A program made the position numbers and the translations under genes. Below the pieces are notes generated by a model. That model worked only from the letters and a program-made list of their open reading frames with translations. It had not been told where the DNA came from and did not search any database. Source: Allantophomopsis cytisporea (Eukaryota > Ascomycota > Leotiomycetes > Phacidiales > Phacidiaceae). From it: DNA of 64,000 nucleotides. The stretch is from NCBI GenBank assembly GCA_024752435.1, contig CP103028.1, positions 806,001 to 870,000 of the forward strand. Reading direction: 5' to 3'. Below, piece after piece: positions 33,084 through 46,095 of this stretch (its first letter is position 1; every line of letters begins with the position of its first letter).

Positions 33084-36000
33084 GGCGGACATGATTTCTG
33101 AGTATGCCGAAGCGTCCCTGGATGGAATTCATGAAGGCAACATAGACCTAAAAGGTGGGCCCTTAAAAGAAGTATTTCACCTACAGTAGCTCCTGAGACT
33201 TCTAATTCCTGAGCTCTGAGGCTATCTATGTCCACATAAATAAGTGATGAACATATGGTCTTGCAAAGCTATAGAATTATATGGGTTTCGAGTCAACAAT
33301 TTCTGTATTGAGGGGAGTATCGGGCGGCGTCGGGTTCCCAACTGACTTGACTTCTAAGATACGATCGGGCCATAATTGTACATGGGGCTTCTGATTATTC
33401 GTTTAGAAGGATACCATTAAGTAATTCCAATGAGAACGTTCTTTGATTCGGTCAAATGGAGAACAGCTCTCCGAATTTCTTCCATTATCTATTTATAGAT
33501 CCCTTCCTGTTTTCAGATTTGTGATATTTGAATCTGCGCGCAAGAGAAAGTAAGACTTTTCATACCAAGCAAGTACAGCATGATACCCCTTCGGATTACA
33601 TTTAACAAGTAAACACCATCGCTACGATTACCAGTCATTTACGGCACAACGTTCCGCACTCAAGCATACGAAGAGCGAGAGAAGGTGCCGAGATCCTTTT
33701 GTGAGTAGTTACATACGTAAAATGAATCACAAAGATTATCATAATCGAATTCATCATTCCCATCCACTCTATCTCATCACACCAATTTCACGCATCTGAA
33801 AAGAGTACCTTACAAATTATGTACCCTATCGGGCACTATCCGGCGCCACCCGGCCCAGGACCCCATTATCCACATCATTACCTTACATCCAAGATCTAAA
33901 GTCCATAACGACTAATCTCCATACGATGCAAAAGTCGCCATCAGAAATCCATCCGGTGATCGATCTGCAAACAAAGAGCAATCCAAACACAAACCCCAAC
34001 AAATCGCATCCATGCACCACACGCCGCTCGCAGGTGTCAGGCTGACACTGAAAGTCGACCGAGTTTGTCCTCTACACGACGTACCCCGCATTCCGAATTC
34101 CCTATGGTCTCCACATTCCCGACGGAAGAGACAGCTCCGCAAGGTATTGCCCCTGGGTTCACCTCATATGCAGTACATGCAGTACATGGAGTACATGTAT
34201 GCAGTAGAAAGTACCCGAGTAGGTACTCCACTCACAAAAGATGTATATCTGCGATTTTACACTGAACACACTTGCAGCAGTGTTCTCAATTTCGATATTC
34301 CTTGTCCTCATGGCTATTGCGGCCTTCAAATTCCTTCTCAATAGAGTCAGCATCGAAGCAAGTTTAGGATATTCCAAGCAAACAATGTGATTATCAGCAT
34401 CTTGAGAGCTACACAGTATAGGTAGAATAACCGAAAGCCTCAGAACAATCACTATTGCACCATCAAGTACATACCTAGGCACACCAGAGGATCAATCCAA
34501 GAGCACACAGCATACAGTACACAGCGCAAGTCTCACACAACAGCAAATATCAAAAAAAAAAGCATCAGCACAACGAAAAGCACAGCGCCAGAGATTCCCC
34601 CAGCCAAACATGCAAAGTCGCCCAACTTCTCCAACGCACCTCCGACGCACCCAAGAATAGGACCATGACGGGAACAGTGACACAAAAGCTGTGGTCCCGT
34701 AAGCAAAAGCACGCAGACGCGAATGCATGCCCACCCGCTATGCGCATCGGTCTATGCGAACGCCTGTCTACATGGCACCGCCAGTTCATGCGAACTCCTA
34801 CAGCACAGCACAGCAGAGTCCCGTGCCACACAGCAATGCGATGCGCTGCGGTGCGATGCAATGCGTGACGCCCCCGGTCCGCATCCGTGGCTTTGCTCCG
34901 GGCGGGTGTACAGCGTGCAGCGTACAGGAAACCTTTGCATGGATGTCCTTTGGAGTGGGAGGTAGAGGCGGCGGAAGGACAGGGCGGTGCACTCAGTTGT
35001 CTTATCGAATTGTGAGTTATGAATGATGGGTTGCAGGGTTGGATGTATAGGTTCTGTATAGGTAGGCATTTGATATCCAAGTTCCTTGAATTTTGATGGT
35101 GACGTCGCGCAATTTCAAGCCACAAGACGACTTATCAGTCTATTGTCACTGCTACCTTACCCATGAGTGTGGAAAGCATGACTTTTGATTTTGGACTTGG
35201 CTAGTTATCTGCTGCCATCCAACCTTACAGTATGATCACACACATACACTCCACATTCAGATTACTGTCTGTTCTCTGTGCCTCGAATAATCAACATGGA
35301 GATCAGACGAATCCCATCTCGTAAAAGGCACACTTACAATCACTGTCACCAAGAACAATCAAACCCCAAGAGCATACATAGCAGTGTCAGAGAATGGAGA
35401 AGGTAAAATAGTAAAAGTAGTTTTGCAACTTGTGGTTTAAATGTTTAAAAGGCAATTCATTCCCAACCGAACATGACCCGGCGTTGCCGCTAAAGCTAGT
35501 AAGAACCCCTCCCAAAGAAGATTGAAGGCTAAAGTAAGACGAAAATTTAGAGAGAAGAAGGAAAAAGAGAAGAGGAGTCGAAGGTGATATATAGTATGGC
35601 AGGGAGTTAGGTAAAGTAAGTGTTAAATGTGAAGTGTGGGTGGAGGGTGGAAGGGTGGATATAAAAAGGTGGGATAGTAACGGAGTTGTAGAGGTAAGTG
35701 AAGTGAAGTGAAGTGAAGTGTTGGGACAGAATGCACACATGTAAATGCGACAAGAATAAAAACGACAAACGAAGAAAAAACAAAATCCTCTCTTTCGCCT
35801 GTCCCCATTTGCAACAACCTCGCCCCATTTATCCGCCGCAAAATCCACAAAAGAGCCACCGAGGGGAATAAGATTATAGGTCAGAAATAAAAGTAAAATG
35901 TGTCTAGAAGAGGCATGAATAGCGAAGCCTCGTTTGATTTTAAGCCAATCCAAGCATTCATTCAGTCAGTTGGTCCGCTGTTGCCAACGGTTATTGAGAG

Positions 36001-36542
36001 AAAAGAACCAAGATGAGACAAGATGTAATGTATAGCGGAGTTGAACAAGTCGAGGGCATGAAATGAAAAAGACGAAGAACCGCCATCCTTCGCCCCGGGC
36101 CGCACCCCGATCAAGCCCCCCCCCCCCCAACCTTGCCTCGGCACTGCCGAGCCTGTTATAATCGGTCGTGTGACGCATCTGTCATGCACCCCGCAACGCG
36201 CACAACCATCATGGGAAAATATGAATTCGCCCAATGGAAGAAGGCGGGTAAGGCTTCTTCCCCAGCAGAAATCTGCAATAATAGTGCAGGGAATATGATC
36301 ATAGGAATCCTGATTCGGCCAAAACCCTAAATAACACAAACACATCATAATTAGCCCATCTATCCGAAGAAAAAAATGGGAAAATGTGGGGATGAGTGAT
36401 ATGAGGTGCGAGGTACATGCCCGCACCGCAAGAATTGCGAGTGCACATGGGGTCAGGGATGGTGGCCCGGTCATATTTCTTCTCGGGAATGAAGGGGGTC
36501 AAGTTACGTTAACCATAACGTTGATTGCATAGCACTAGCCAG
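33084..36542. other. 3.4-kb convergent intergenic region, no supported gene
   Basis: The flanking genes point toward each other, so only 3' ends are expected here, and the length is unusual. Short tandem-like runs occur: CATGCAGTA copies near 34170, CACAG/GATGC runs near 34800-34865, GAAGT copies near 35698-35720 and a poly-C run at 36117-36128. Several mid-size frames have no protein character. A non-coding or small unrecognised transcript is possible. Confidence 0.35.
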
Positions 36543-39500
36543 CTAGCCCCAAGGGAGACCCTTCGCAAATACGCTCATCTGGTTGACATCCACATACCTA
36601 ACGATCTTCTCATCTTCTCTCTCTCTTGGCTCCACACTTAAACTCTTCTCATACATCTCATGCACATCACCTGCAGCCTGCATGTTACTGAGAATGTACT
36701 CTTGCAACTCGGGCACGGGTTGCAGAGGATATGGGACATTCTGATATTGTTGAATGTCGCGGATGACTTCTGCCGTCTTGGCGCGCTTTGCAAAGTTGAT
36801 GAGTTCCGTCTTCTTAATTATTGATGGAATACCATCATCAATGAAGACAAGATCGGTAAGATAGACACCTAGAACATTAGCCAAGTACAAGAGTGCGGGG
36901 AAGGGTATATACCAAAGAAGGGAATACAAGGTGGGTTAGCAAGATGAAGAGACTCGCGGTATTCTCCAAAATTCTTGGTGCTTTGCATGAGTCTTCGCAT
37001 TTGTTCGAGGACAGTCAGGGTTCGAGCTGGTATTTGGTCCCATGTACGCTTCAATCGATGAATTGGTGCTGTGCCGAGGGCCGAAATGATGGAGGTTAAA
37101 GTGGAGTAGTTATTTAGAGCTCGGCATTTCTGTTATGGATAAGCATGTGTTTCACAACCTGGACCATGCAACTTACATCTGCCACAGACACGAAGTGCTT
37201 GATGACTACAACTCGCTTCTTGACATCAAGCTGAGTAAGAATCATCTCCGCCACCCAGTTAGTGAGTTGGTTGGAATGTAGAATGAGAGCCTTGACGTTA
37301 GGAGCTGGCTCTGGATCACCCTCATTCATCTTCTTCTGCCATGTCTTGTTGAGACACTCTGTAGGCTTGATCTTTCCATACAGCTTCGACTCGATGATAG
37401 TGAGTTGACGAGCAAACTCTGTGACATCAATATCTAAGAACTTCAACTTCTTCATGTTCTTTGGCATGATTGGCTGAGGCGTAGAAGTGTTCAAAGTTAA
37501 GACGAGACGCTTAGCGGTAGTATCTTGTCCTTTTTGACGCTGTTCCAAGACAGTCATCAAAGGCCCAGAGCCAGGGGTTTCAGTAGTCTTGATGGTATCT
37601 TTCGCAAATGCATAGATCTCGTTGACCAGAGCCTTCGTGTCATCGTCATTTGGATCTTCCATCCAGAAGTTGTCCAGCCAACTCTTGAGGATGTTGACAA
37701 CGCGGAAACGAATAGGTTTTTGCTTTCGGTCTCTCCATGTATCGTAGTCTTCTTGAGCCATACCATAGGGTGGCTGTACTTGAAAACGTTTGACAAGCAT
37801 CTCAAACAACTCTCTAGCATTGGTGAAAGATCTGTATGTAAGGAGGAAAGTTCCATTGAAGCTGGAGTCGAGCTTGTCATGACGCGTAAGTTGTTCTACC
37901 AACGCTGGTAATGTACCACCGCGCAGCGTTGGTGGAGAAGTTTTGGTATCATATGAGATATCCTGAGTTTCCTCAAAGTCAAGCTTGAGGAATTCGGGAA
38001 TATCAACCTGTCCAGGAGTAGCTCCAGGAGGCAACGGCTCTTCACCAAAGAATTTCCTGACCTTTGAATTCTCGCGGTTGCGAAAGTTTCCAGCTGGTGG
38101 TTCTCCTGAAGAACCTTCAGAGAAGGATTGAGACTGCCCAAGAGCAGCTAGTCCATTCGGTCGAAGACCCGGCATCACACGTGAGTCGTTTCGGGTATGC
38201 AAGCGGTCGTGGGACATGCTCTCTCCTCTACGCATGTCGCGAGGATCTCGTCGCATAGATTCCTCGCCACGTGTTGGAGGTCTGCTATCCGAGTCCGATG
38301 TCATCTGAACTTGCTCGCCCAATAATTGTAAGGAGAACCCAATATGCGCCGAGTTCGTTTCGAGCTGGCGCGCGCACTGTCGGACGTAACTGAGACGGCC
38401 CTCTAAGGATTCACCACGTACCTCCGACCATTCGTCACCAAGTGGACCTGCTACAGCTTGGCAGCCGATGATGAGGTCAGAGATGTTGTCATATAAGCTC
38501 TGCTTGTATGCCGCAAAGTCTCCGAGTTGTGGATTTTGGAATGTGGTGCCAAGAGAAGAAAGATTAATGGACTCAATGGCAGCAACCCAAGGCTTGAACA
38601 TCTCAAGGACCTTTCCACCAGCTGAACAGATTGCATTGCCAATCAACTCATGCCTGTAAGGAGTGATGATCTTATCAGTAATAACAAGCTGCTCATCAAG
38701 CCTTCTGATACTCGAAGTGAGCATTCTCTTGAGGTCGTCTAACCGCTCCAAGAGACGAGCATCGAGGAAAGCGTTTGGCTCCAAGGCATAGTCGTCTTCG
38801 TCCAGGAAGTTTGAAACCATCGGATCCCGTGACCCAACTCCATTGTTCTGCCAACCACCACCTGTACTGCTGCCAATGACAAATCCAGGAAGTAGTCGAG
38901 GAATATCCTCCCCTCGCTGTTGTCTGGCAACCTCAACGTAACTGAACACGCCCTGCAAAACACCATCTGCTTCTTGAAGGCACTTCTGGTAGGATTCCGC
39001 GGATGGCCAGTCAGCGGATGCGATATGCGATGAAATGACAAGCTTTGAGAATTTTGACATCATGTCTCTGAAGTGCGGATATAAGGCTTTGTTTGTAGAT
39101 ATGATAGACGGTTGGCCAGAATGGTTGTCGGTTGTACCCGATCCTGCAGCCAAAAGTAACCGCAAATGGTCGGAGATATCTTCGGCTCTTCGCACATATT
39201 CTGATCGATCGCTGTTGTTGATGGCCTCTCTATAACGGTCGACGGCTGTCTTCATATTGACAACAAGGCGGTTCCAAGTGAGTGGCGCCGCGACTCCATC
39301 GTCAAAGAATGACTTCGGTATCGAAGCTGCATGTGGCATGCTAAGTGCTGGTGTGGTATTGAATGATGTTGGCGGCCCTCCCATGATGGGCATTGAAATC
39401 ATCGATGTTGTCGACGTCATCCCGGGTCCTTGATTACTGAATGGATCGGGGGCGCGTACTCGTGTGCGTGGTGATAACTCGTTGATCGAGTCCATGGATG

Positions 39501-40498
39501 TTGCTGGTGAGACTCCATCTGAGAGACGTGAACTACGCTTCCGCGGCTAGAACAGTTAGACTCGCGAAATGGTATGAGCTTGGTTGCGAATGTGAACTTA
39601 CCAGTGAACCATGAGAGCCCATCATTAGCGATTCGCCCTCGAGCTCAGATGCTGAATCACCGGTCTCATCTTCATCATCAATGTACCCTCTAGCCATCAT
39701 CTCGGGCGGTGGTCTCGTCTTTCCGGGTATATTGACATTCATGCGATCGAACGGGCCGGTTTCTGAAGCAGAAGAGGGCGATTCTAGTGGCAATTCCATG
39801 CTGCTTTCACCGGTCACAGTGTTGAAATAGAATAGTCTCCCATCCGGGGTCGCTTGTGGAATCCAGAAATCCGCTCTGCCCCTCTCATGGCCACCGGTAC
39901 CTTCCATGGGTAATTGAGCGGCTTCATCTCTTTCCGATTCCTCGTCGTCATCATAGTGATCATCGGATTCCTCATCCTCTTCTTGGAATCCTTCCTCTTC
40001 TTCGTCGACATCGTTCGGTAATCTTGTGTCCATGGACTCTTCGGAACCGGAGATCACTTGACAATAGTTGCTTGGGAACCATCCTCGGACGCCATTGATG
40101 ACTCCATCCCACCATCCACTCTCCAGTTGAGTGATGACCTGTATTATATCGCCTTCATGGAAACTGAGACTCGTGCGATCATCAGCCTCATAATCATATA
40201 ACGCGCGCACGTACATCACGGGCAGCGGCGCGTTGCTCGAAAGGGCGTTCATCAATGGGGAGCGTCGCTTTCTTCGGGGGTCGGTTAGACTAGAGCCCCG
40301 TGTCATGGGCGACGTAGAAATGGCAAATCCTGTTTGATCGCGGGGTACAGAGGTAGTAGTAGTAGTGTCCAGCGGTCCCTCCTCGGTGTATTCCTGTACA
40401 GTTTCGGTGAAGGGAGTCGATTTTGTGTATCTGTTGTAAGTTCGTGTGCTTTGCTGATTAGGAAATGATGCCGGAGCAGCTGGCTGTGTCATCAGCAT
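36543..40498 (-). CDS. Cdc25-type Ras guanine-nucleotide exchange factor (SH3 + WW-like + RasGEF_N + RasGEF)
   Basis: Model: 40498-39602, 39546-37177, 37129-36913, 36868-36543; 1269 aa. Four exons join with conserved splice sites and an unbroken frame. An SH3 domain spans about residues 94-151 (VRALYDYEADDRTSLSFHEG, GWWDGVINGVRGWFPSNY). An acidic linker and a WW-like stretch (ADFWIPQATPDGRLFYFNTV) follow. The RasGEF N-terminal module reads GTLPALVEQLTRHDKLDSSF then FLLTYRSFTNARELFEMLV. The catalytic CDC25 domain includes LDIDVTEFARQLTIIESKLY, RVVVIKHFVSVADKCRALNN and NPPCIPFFGVYLTDLVFIDD. It loads GTP onto Ras at the plasma membrane, upstream of cAMP and MAPK signalling; the SH3 may bind regulators of the pathway. 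Layout is standard for ascomycete Cdc25 orthologs. Confidence 0.92.
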
Positions 40499-41286
40499 CG
40501 TGAGGTGTGCGACATTCGTGGAAAGGTTTCACGTCGTCGTCGAGGAAGAGAACTTCAGCCTCGCCGTGTTTGCAGGTTTATAAGTACAGGGTTTCTATGT
40601 GTGTATATATGTGTGTGTGTGTATATGTGGGTGTGATATTTGTGTGTCGTGAGGTATTTTCGATGTAGAAGAAGTGGTATTGGATAAAGAGTATAGCCGG
40701 GAGAGAGTTGACTAGGATGAATGGTATATGGTGATGAGGGATCGTAACTGGTTGCTGACGATGTCACCTCGGCGGTAAAAGATCGTGAAGCTCGTGGTTT
40801 CTATTTGCTCCGAATCTATGTCACAGGGACCTGTGGATATTTAGAGTGATTGAGGTCTACTGTCCTATTGGGGGGACACCGATCTCGCAGTGTCGACTCC
40901 TTCCTGTGTGGCTTTGGCCCGCGACGACACAGGTGCGATACAGTGAGTGTTTTGCGTGAGAGCGGCTCTGGCTCTGGCTTATGTAGTCGATGAGATGGGG
41001 GTTTGAATAGGCCAGCGATTCTTTTTTTTCGAGCTGTTTTCGGCTTGCCGATGAAGATGATGTATGCGGGATGAATGTGGGAGTCGAGGTGTTCTTTGGT
41101 CAACGTTGCACCACAATCTCAATCGCTGATTGATGTGATTCGATTGGAGCCCGTTTTTACTTTCCCCCCCAGGAGATTGTCGCCAGGATGGCTGAGGAAG
41201 TAAGTTATTGCAGCGTGCGCTCTGTTCTGAACGCAATGAATGATGAAATTGATTGATAGTCAGTCTTGTCGGGGGGTAATTCAGAG

Positions 41287-41333
41287 GAGGGGGAGGAGGA
41301 GGAGGAGGAGGATGATGATGATGATGGATGATG
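41287..41333. repeat. (GGA)n-(GAT)n trinucleotide microsatellite
   Basis: GGAGGAGG-type units pass into GATGATGATGATG units without a break. Confidence 0.85.
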
Positions 41334-41545
41334 GAGTAAATCCTCTTGTGGCTCTTTTCTGGAAAGAGTTTCGAGTGAATGGTATTTGGGGGAATACCAT
41401 CTGAGTCCTCTTTTCCGTAGACACGATCAACGGGCGGGTTTGTAGCTGTCGATGCAGTCGTCGTCGAGGAGTAAGGTAGGGACGGGCTTTGACTAGAACG
41501 GATTTGGTTGAGCTAGCTAGTTCATGAGCTCCCAATTTTTGACCT

Positions 41546-41637
41546 GTTCAGTGTCCAGTGTTCAGTGTCCAGTGTTCAGTGTCCAGTGTTCAGTGTCCAG
41601 TGTTCAGTGTCCAGTGTTCAGTGTTCAGTGTTCAGTG
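41546..41637. repeat. 14-bp minisatellite (GTTCAGTGTCCAGT), five copies plus 7-bp remnants
   Basis: Five exact 14-bp units start at 41546, 41560, 41574, 41588 and 41602. They are followed by GTTCAGT 7-mers. The 14-mer is itself two diverged 7-mers (GTTCAGT and GTCCAGT), so the array grew by doubling. Confidence 0.92.
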
Positions 41638-41887
41638 GAGCGTTCGGTGTTCACACTTGGTGCACTGTTCAGGATGGTATGTGTAGGTAAGGTAGGTAGG
41701 TCATGGAGGGAATGGGGTTCCTTAGCAGTGGTAGTAGTAGTGTTGCCTGTCCTGTGTGGCCTTCCTTGACTTTGGTCTTCCTTTGGTCTTCCTTTGGCCT
41801 GGCGGATCTGATAGTTCTGGTAGTAGTTCTAACAATTCTAGTAATGCTTTTGACACTTTTTGGTCCGTGTTTGCTTTGTGGGCATGT

Positions 41888-41952
41888 CATTCATTCATTC
41901 ATTCACTCATTCATTCACTCATTCATTCACTCATTCATTCACTCATTCATTC
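41888..41952. repeat. CATT/CACT higher-order tetranucleotide array
   Basis: Blocks of CATTCATT alternate with CACT at a 12-bp period, a second-order structure on a tetranucleotide repeat. Confidence 0.88.
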
Positions 41953-41973
41953 TGCTTGCTCTGGTGTTTGTTC

Positions 41974-42006
<33 letters not shown>
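41974..42006. repeat. (GTA)11 microsatellite
   Basis: Eleven perfect GTA units. Confidence 0.93.
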
Positions 42007-42173
42007 TGTAATCAGTTACATGGACAGGTCAAGTAGAGTAGCAAGTTGTGCTTAGTTGGTAGGATTTGCTCATATGCTTGCTCGCTCACCCACCACTCCA
42101 CGGACAGACATAGACGCAGGTTCACGGCACGCTCAAGCATAATAAGAGAGTATGTATGGCAGTAGAGCACGTT

Positions 42174-42175
<2 letters not shown>

Positions 42176-42214
<39 letters not shown>
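42176..42214. repeat. (TA)n microsatellite
   Basis: About 39 bp of uninterrupted alternating TA. Confidence 0.93.
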
Positions 42215-42218
<4 letters not shown>

Positions 42219-42377
42219 CATATATATGTATGTGGATGTATGTGCGTATGGATGTCTGTTTGTATATATGTACTACATAAGCACACATCAGCTAAGCACA
42301 AGCATACCGTAAGCACAATTATAAGCACAATCCTACATACGGAGTACACATGTCTATCATACTCACCCACTCATTCA

Positions 42378-42378
<1 letters not shown>

Positions 42379-42408
<30 letters not shown>

Positions 42409-42446
42409 TGTATTGTAGACGAGAGAGAGAGAGAGAGAGAGAGAGA
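42379..42446. repeat. (AATC)n and (GA)n microsatellites
   Basis: About seven AATC units (42379-42409), a short spacer, then about 13 GA units (42421-42446). Confidence 0.9.
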
Positions 42447-42790
42447 CTACCTAGACTATGATTATATCCATCCATCATCCATCATCCATCCATTCACCCC
42501 ATCCCATATCCACATCCAAATACACCTTATTATTGCCCCAAACCTTGAGTCATGAATATTCAGATGATCCACCCAATCCACCCAATAATCCACCCAGGCC
42601 AACAATCCACCTCGCCTCCCGATCTGACCACGGATAATAATACATAGCACTGTAAACGACCCAACTCGACTCATCCTCGAAATCTAGTACTAAATAAGGT
42701 AAGTTAGTCACGTAATAAGAAGAACAAGAACCGGTAAAGTAGCGGCAATACAAGAAAAATAAGGGTCGCTTTCCCCAGTAGTGTACATGG

Positions 42791-42830
42791 TGCCAGCGCC
42801 AGTGCCAGTGCCAGTGCCAGTGCCAGTGCC
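42791..42830. repeat. (GCCAGT)n hexanucleotide repeat
   Basis: About six GCCAGT-type units with end copies changed to GCCAGC and GCCAAC. Confidence 0.88.
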
Positions 42831-45157
42831 AACGCCAATGCGTTTGCCTCGTCCAAGTACCTAGTAAGTAGTCCCAGTGGTCCCTGATTTACGAAGTTGA
42901 CAGAGAGAGAAAGAGAGACAAAAATAATGGAGTGGGTTTTGATTCTTGGTTCAGGTGGAGTTTGTCAGTTTGTCCGGTACCTAATTTGCATTTTACTTCG
43001 CTTTCTTTTCGATTTGTTGATTGTTGATTCGTTCTTCGGTAGAAAACGGCACGGGTGATTCAATCACCAACATCCTTAGCACATGAAGAAGATATCAATA
43101 GATACATATACAGTAGATAGGCAGTAAAGTGGACTGAGTATTTGATGTGCCTGGAGGAGATCAAAATACTTCGGGACTCCACTTACAAAGCATAAGGTAC
43201 ATTCAATAGATACAATATGCAGAAAGCCTTTTTGGTCGCAACAAACTCAAGAGAAGGAAAAGAATGTCAATGATTTTTTCTTTCTCTTCCAATGTCTTTC
43301 CTTTTTCGGCTCTTTCGTTACAGACCCAGCAACAGTAACGGCACGTGTGGAGAAGTTCAGAACACGAGCATAATGTATTGCGCTGCAGAAAATGGAAGCC
43401 GTATGGAAGCCAAATGGAAGCATCATGGAAGAGAGATCCCCAAAGGCAAGGGAGATGAGGATGTGCACAGCAGAAGGGGAATGTATCATTCCATCGTGAG
43501 GGCTGCAACACCGCATATCGTGGACAGAAGAGAAAGGTATCAAACATTAAGGTTGTTTGGTTCAATGCATGTTTGTGGTCAACATCGATGCTGTGGCTTG
43601 CAATAGATAAGCTGAACAGGCCCCAAGAAGTCTTTCTTCATATCGAACTGCCATGATCAGTCGTAGATGCATAATACACAATCGACAGCACCTATGAGAA
43701 TGAATTGTATGTACCGATCTCAATAAAAATTGATAGTCTTACAACAAAAGTATGTACATGGCTTAGTCGCTATTCCAATCCCACATTGCACCACATGCTT
43801 TCCTTTCCTTTCCTTCATGCTTCATGCTCCCATCCCAAACCAAGCAACAGACACAACGTCGTAAGGAGCAGGCTCCGCGCCTCAGTGCAGCAGCATCAAA
43901 GCACCAAAGCATATCAGGCTATTACATCCTCTCTACGCCTTCGCGACAATTGTCGTCTTGAGCATGCGCCATGAATGGGCTCTGCATCCCCACCACCTAT
44001 CAGCACAGCGGTTATGAGTAGCGGTGATGGACTTCGCGGTCAAGGGAGCCAAGGAGCCAGCGGCACATGGGAACAGCACATGGGAGCGGCTGCAACAGGG
44101 CCCTGCATGACCGTCCGTACATGTGCGAAAAAGAAAAGAGAAAAAAAAAAGTGCTGGTTGCTACTACTGTACGTTTGGATGGGTTCAATGTTGACTGGGG
44201 GAATGGGGAGGGGTACCGAGTGGAGTGGATGTAAGTGGGGGTAAGCCGTGTGAACAAGCCCTAATATCTGAATTGGCCGGCCGGCATATAACATAAGAGA
44301 GATTCTTTGGTTGGTTTCTACATAAGTCGAGTCGAGCATGATGAGGACTGTGCAATGCTGACCGCCATAGTCATCATTTACACCTTTTCCTTCAAGCTGA
44401 AAATGGACTCCATACTGGGAACATACAGGTGAAGCTTCGGAGTTCCGAAGATTTGGAAGGCGGGGTGGAAGAGGGCGTAAATCCCCTGATATTACAACCA
44501 CCCATTGTAAGTGTTACTTCGCCGGTAAGCAACGGGCACAGTAAGATACAACCTCAATTTCGTTATGTCCATATGACAGTCAACGTTCCATTCGCCAATT
44601 CAAGTGACCCAGAGTACGTATCTCGAGGACATGAAAAGTGGTCTGGCGCCCATGGGTTTGGCCATGATCGTTGGGCGAACAGCCAAGGGGGACACAGACG
44701 CACCCTGTCGATATCATCAGTGCGCTCTCGTCCCAGCATGTTTCCAGACGCGATCCAAAGTGGATTGAGACAGACCAGAAGAAAGTTGTATATCAAATGT
44801 CTCAAGCGATCTCTTCCCAATCGATGCACTTCCCGCACATATACAATGCTTTTCCTGCAAGTGCAAGACCAAGTCCATGGTGATGGACCTCACCAGTCAC
44901 TTGGGACGCTCGTGGGAAAACAAGCAATCCTCTCCTTCGCATGCATGTCTCGGAATCTCCTCTTGTACTTTTTGCGGGTGCTTTAGGCTATTGTGGAACA
45001 GGTAGATCCTCTCCTTGAGTGTCTGGGAGGAGCAATTATTGATGCTGTCATGACATGGTTCGTCGGAGGACGAGCCTGTTTGAAAGTCAATATCATTTCA
45101 TGAGACGAACAGAAATGAGCAAGAAGGAGACAAAAGTGCTCATCAACGACACCATGA

Positions 45158-45577
45158 CGTGCTCAAATCACCTCATCAGCGAAACCAAGATATCAGTTTG
45201 CGTACGCAGCATCTCCGGACATCAAGAGCATCCAAAGGCCCCGACAAGAGTGCCATCCATATCCCGTCCCAACATCTAATACTCGCCCCAAAATACGACG
45301 AGTACCGACGCCCATCAAGCCAGACCGTCGGAATCACCTGACTACCGCGACACCAAACCAGCAGCGCGGCAAAGCAAGTGCGAGCCCGAGGCCATGGTCC
45401 GTCGCGACAAATGGGCCCATAGTGGAGCGTAATGCTGCTGTACCTTGTGCAACCCTCCAGGTTGGCGACAGGCCTGGTACGTATACCCAGCGACTTCGCC
45501 TTTTCGGCCCGAGGATGCGGACGGTGCGGTTCGGGGCTGAGATTAATACGAGAGCTCGTTCGGGAGATTTGCTGTGA
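45158..45577 (+). other. Open GC-rich stretch of about 140 codons, possible unrecognised exon
   Basis: No stop is found in this frame between the TGA at 45155 and the TGA ending near 45577. Text is mixed and not repetitive (AKPRYQFAYAASPDIKSIQR; KPDRRNHLTTATPNQQRGKA; GDRPGTYTQRLRLFGPRMRT). An acceptor-like CTCATCAG precedes CGAAACC at about 45180. There is no start codon. Adjacent frames at 44430-44990 are also open. A fast-evolving gene or a gene relic is possible. Confidence 0.22.
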
Positions 45578-46095
45578 TGAGGGGATTTGGAGGTCTACTT
45601 GGAGAGGATGGATGGCTTGGAGAGGGTACTGTGAGGGATATAATTGAGGTGAGAGCTGGCTGATTTGGGGAGGGAGGTCTGCTTCGTTTTTCTCTTGTTT
45701 GTTTCTCGGCTGCTTTTGATATGGTATGGGTGGAGAGTAGTGCTCGCGGCAGACTAGGTAGTTATGTAGTCCATTAGCAGATATTTTTGCAACTGTTGCT
45801 CTAGTGATTGAGGAGGATTGGATTCCATGTCAAATATGCATGACTGCTGTGCAACATGATACAAGTTAAGAAGACTATAAAGAAGTATAATCATTCAGGC
45901 AAGCAAGTCATCTTTGAAGATGGTACGATGATATTTGAGTACGATTAAAGCCAGGTGTAGAGGGGGATTGCAACTGTAAATAGCTGGAGACAGAAATCTA
46001 TGTGTGTATATGACATATCAAGTCCACCTCGAGTATCATGAGCACAGATAAGAAAACTTCTTCCTCGTTCAAAGGCGCTCATGAATTGTGAGTTA

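Noticed and set aside
34565..35125. 186-codon minus-strand frame
   Set aside because: Overlaps several plus-strand frames over CACAG/GATGC-rich DNA; Cys/Arg/His-rich text typical of chance frames.
33447..36502. Several frames of 60-190 codons between the ASXH and RasGEF genes
   Set aside because: Composition follows AT/CT-rich DNA, with no domain or splice structure.
42012..42461. Frames rich in Ile-Tyr or His-Thr
   Set aside because: They are translations of TA, TG and CAAT microsatellites.
44274..44283. GGCCGGCC palindrome
   Set aside because: An isolated 8-bp site with no neighbouring structure; too short to support a role.
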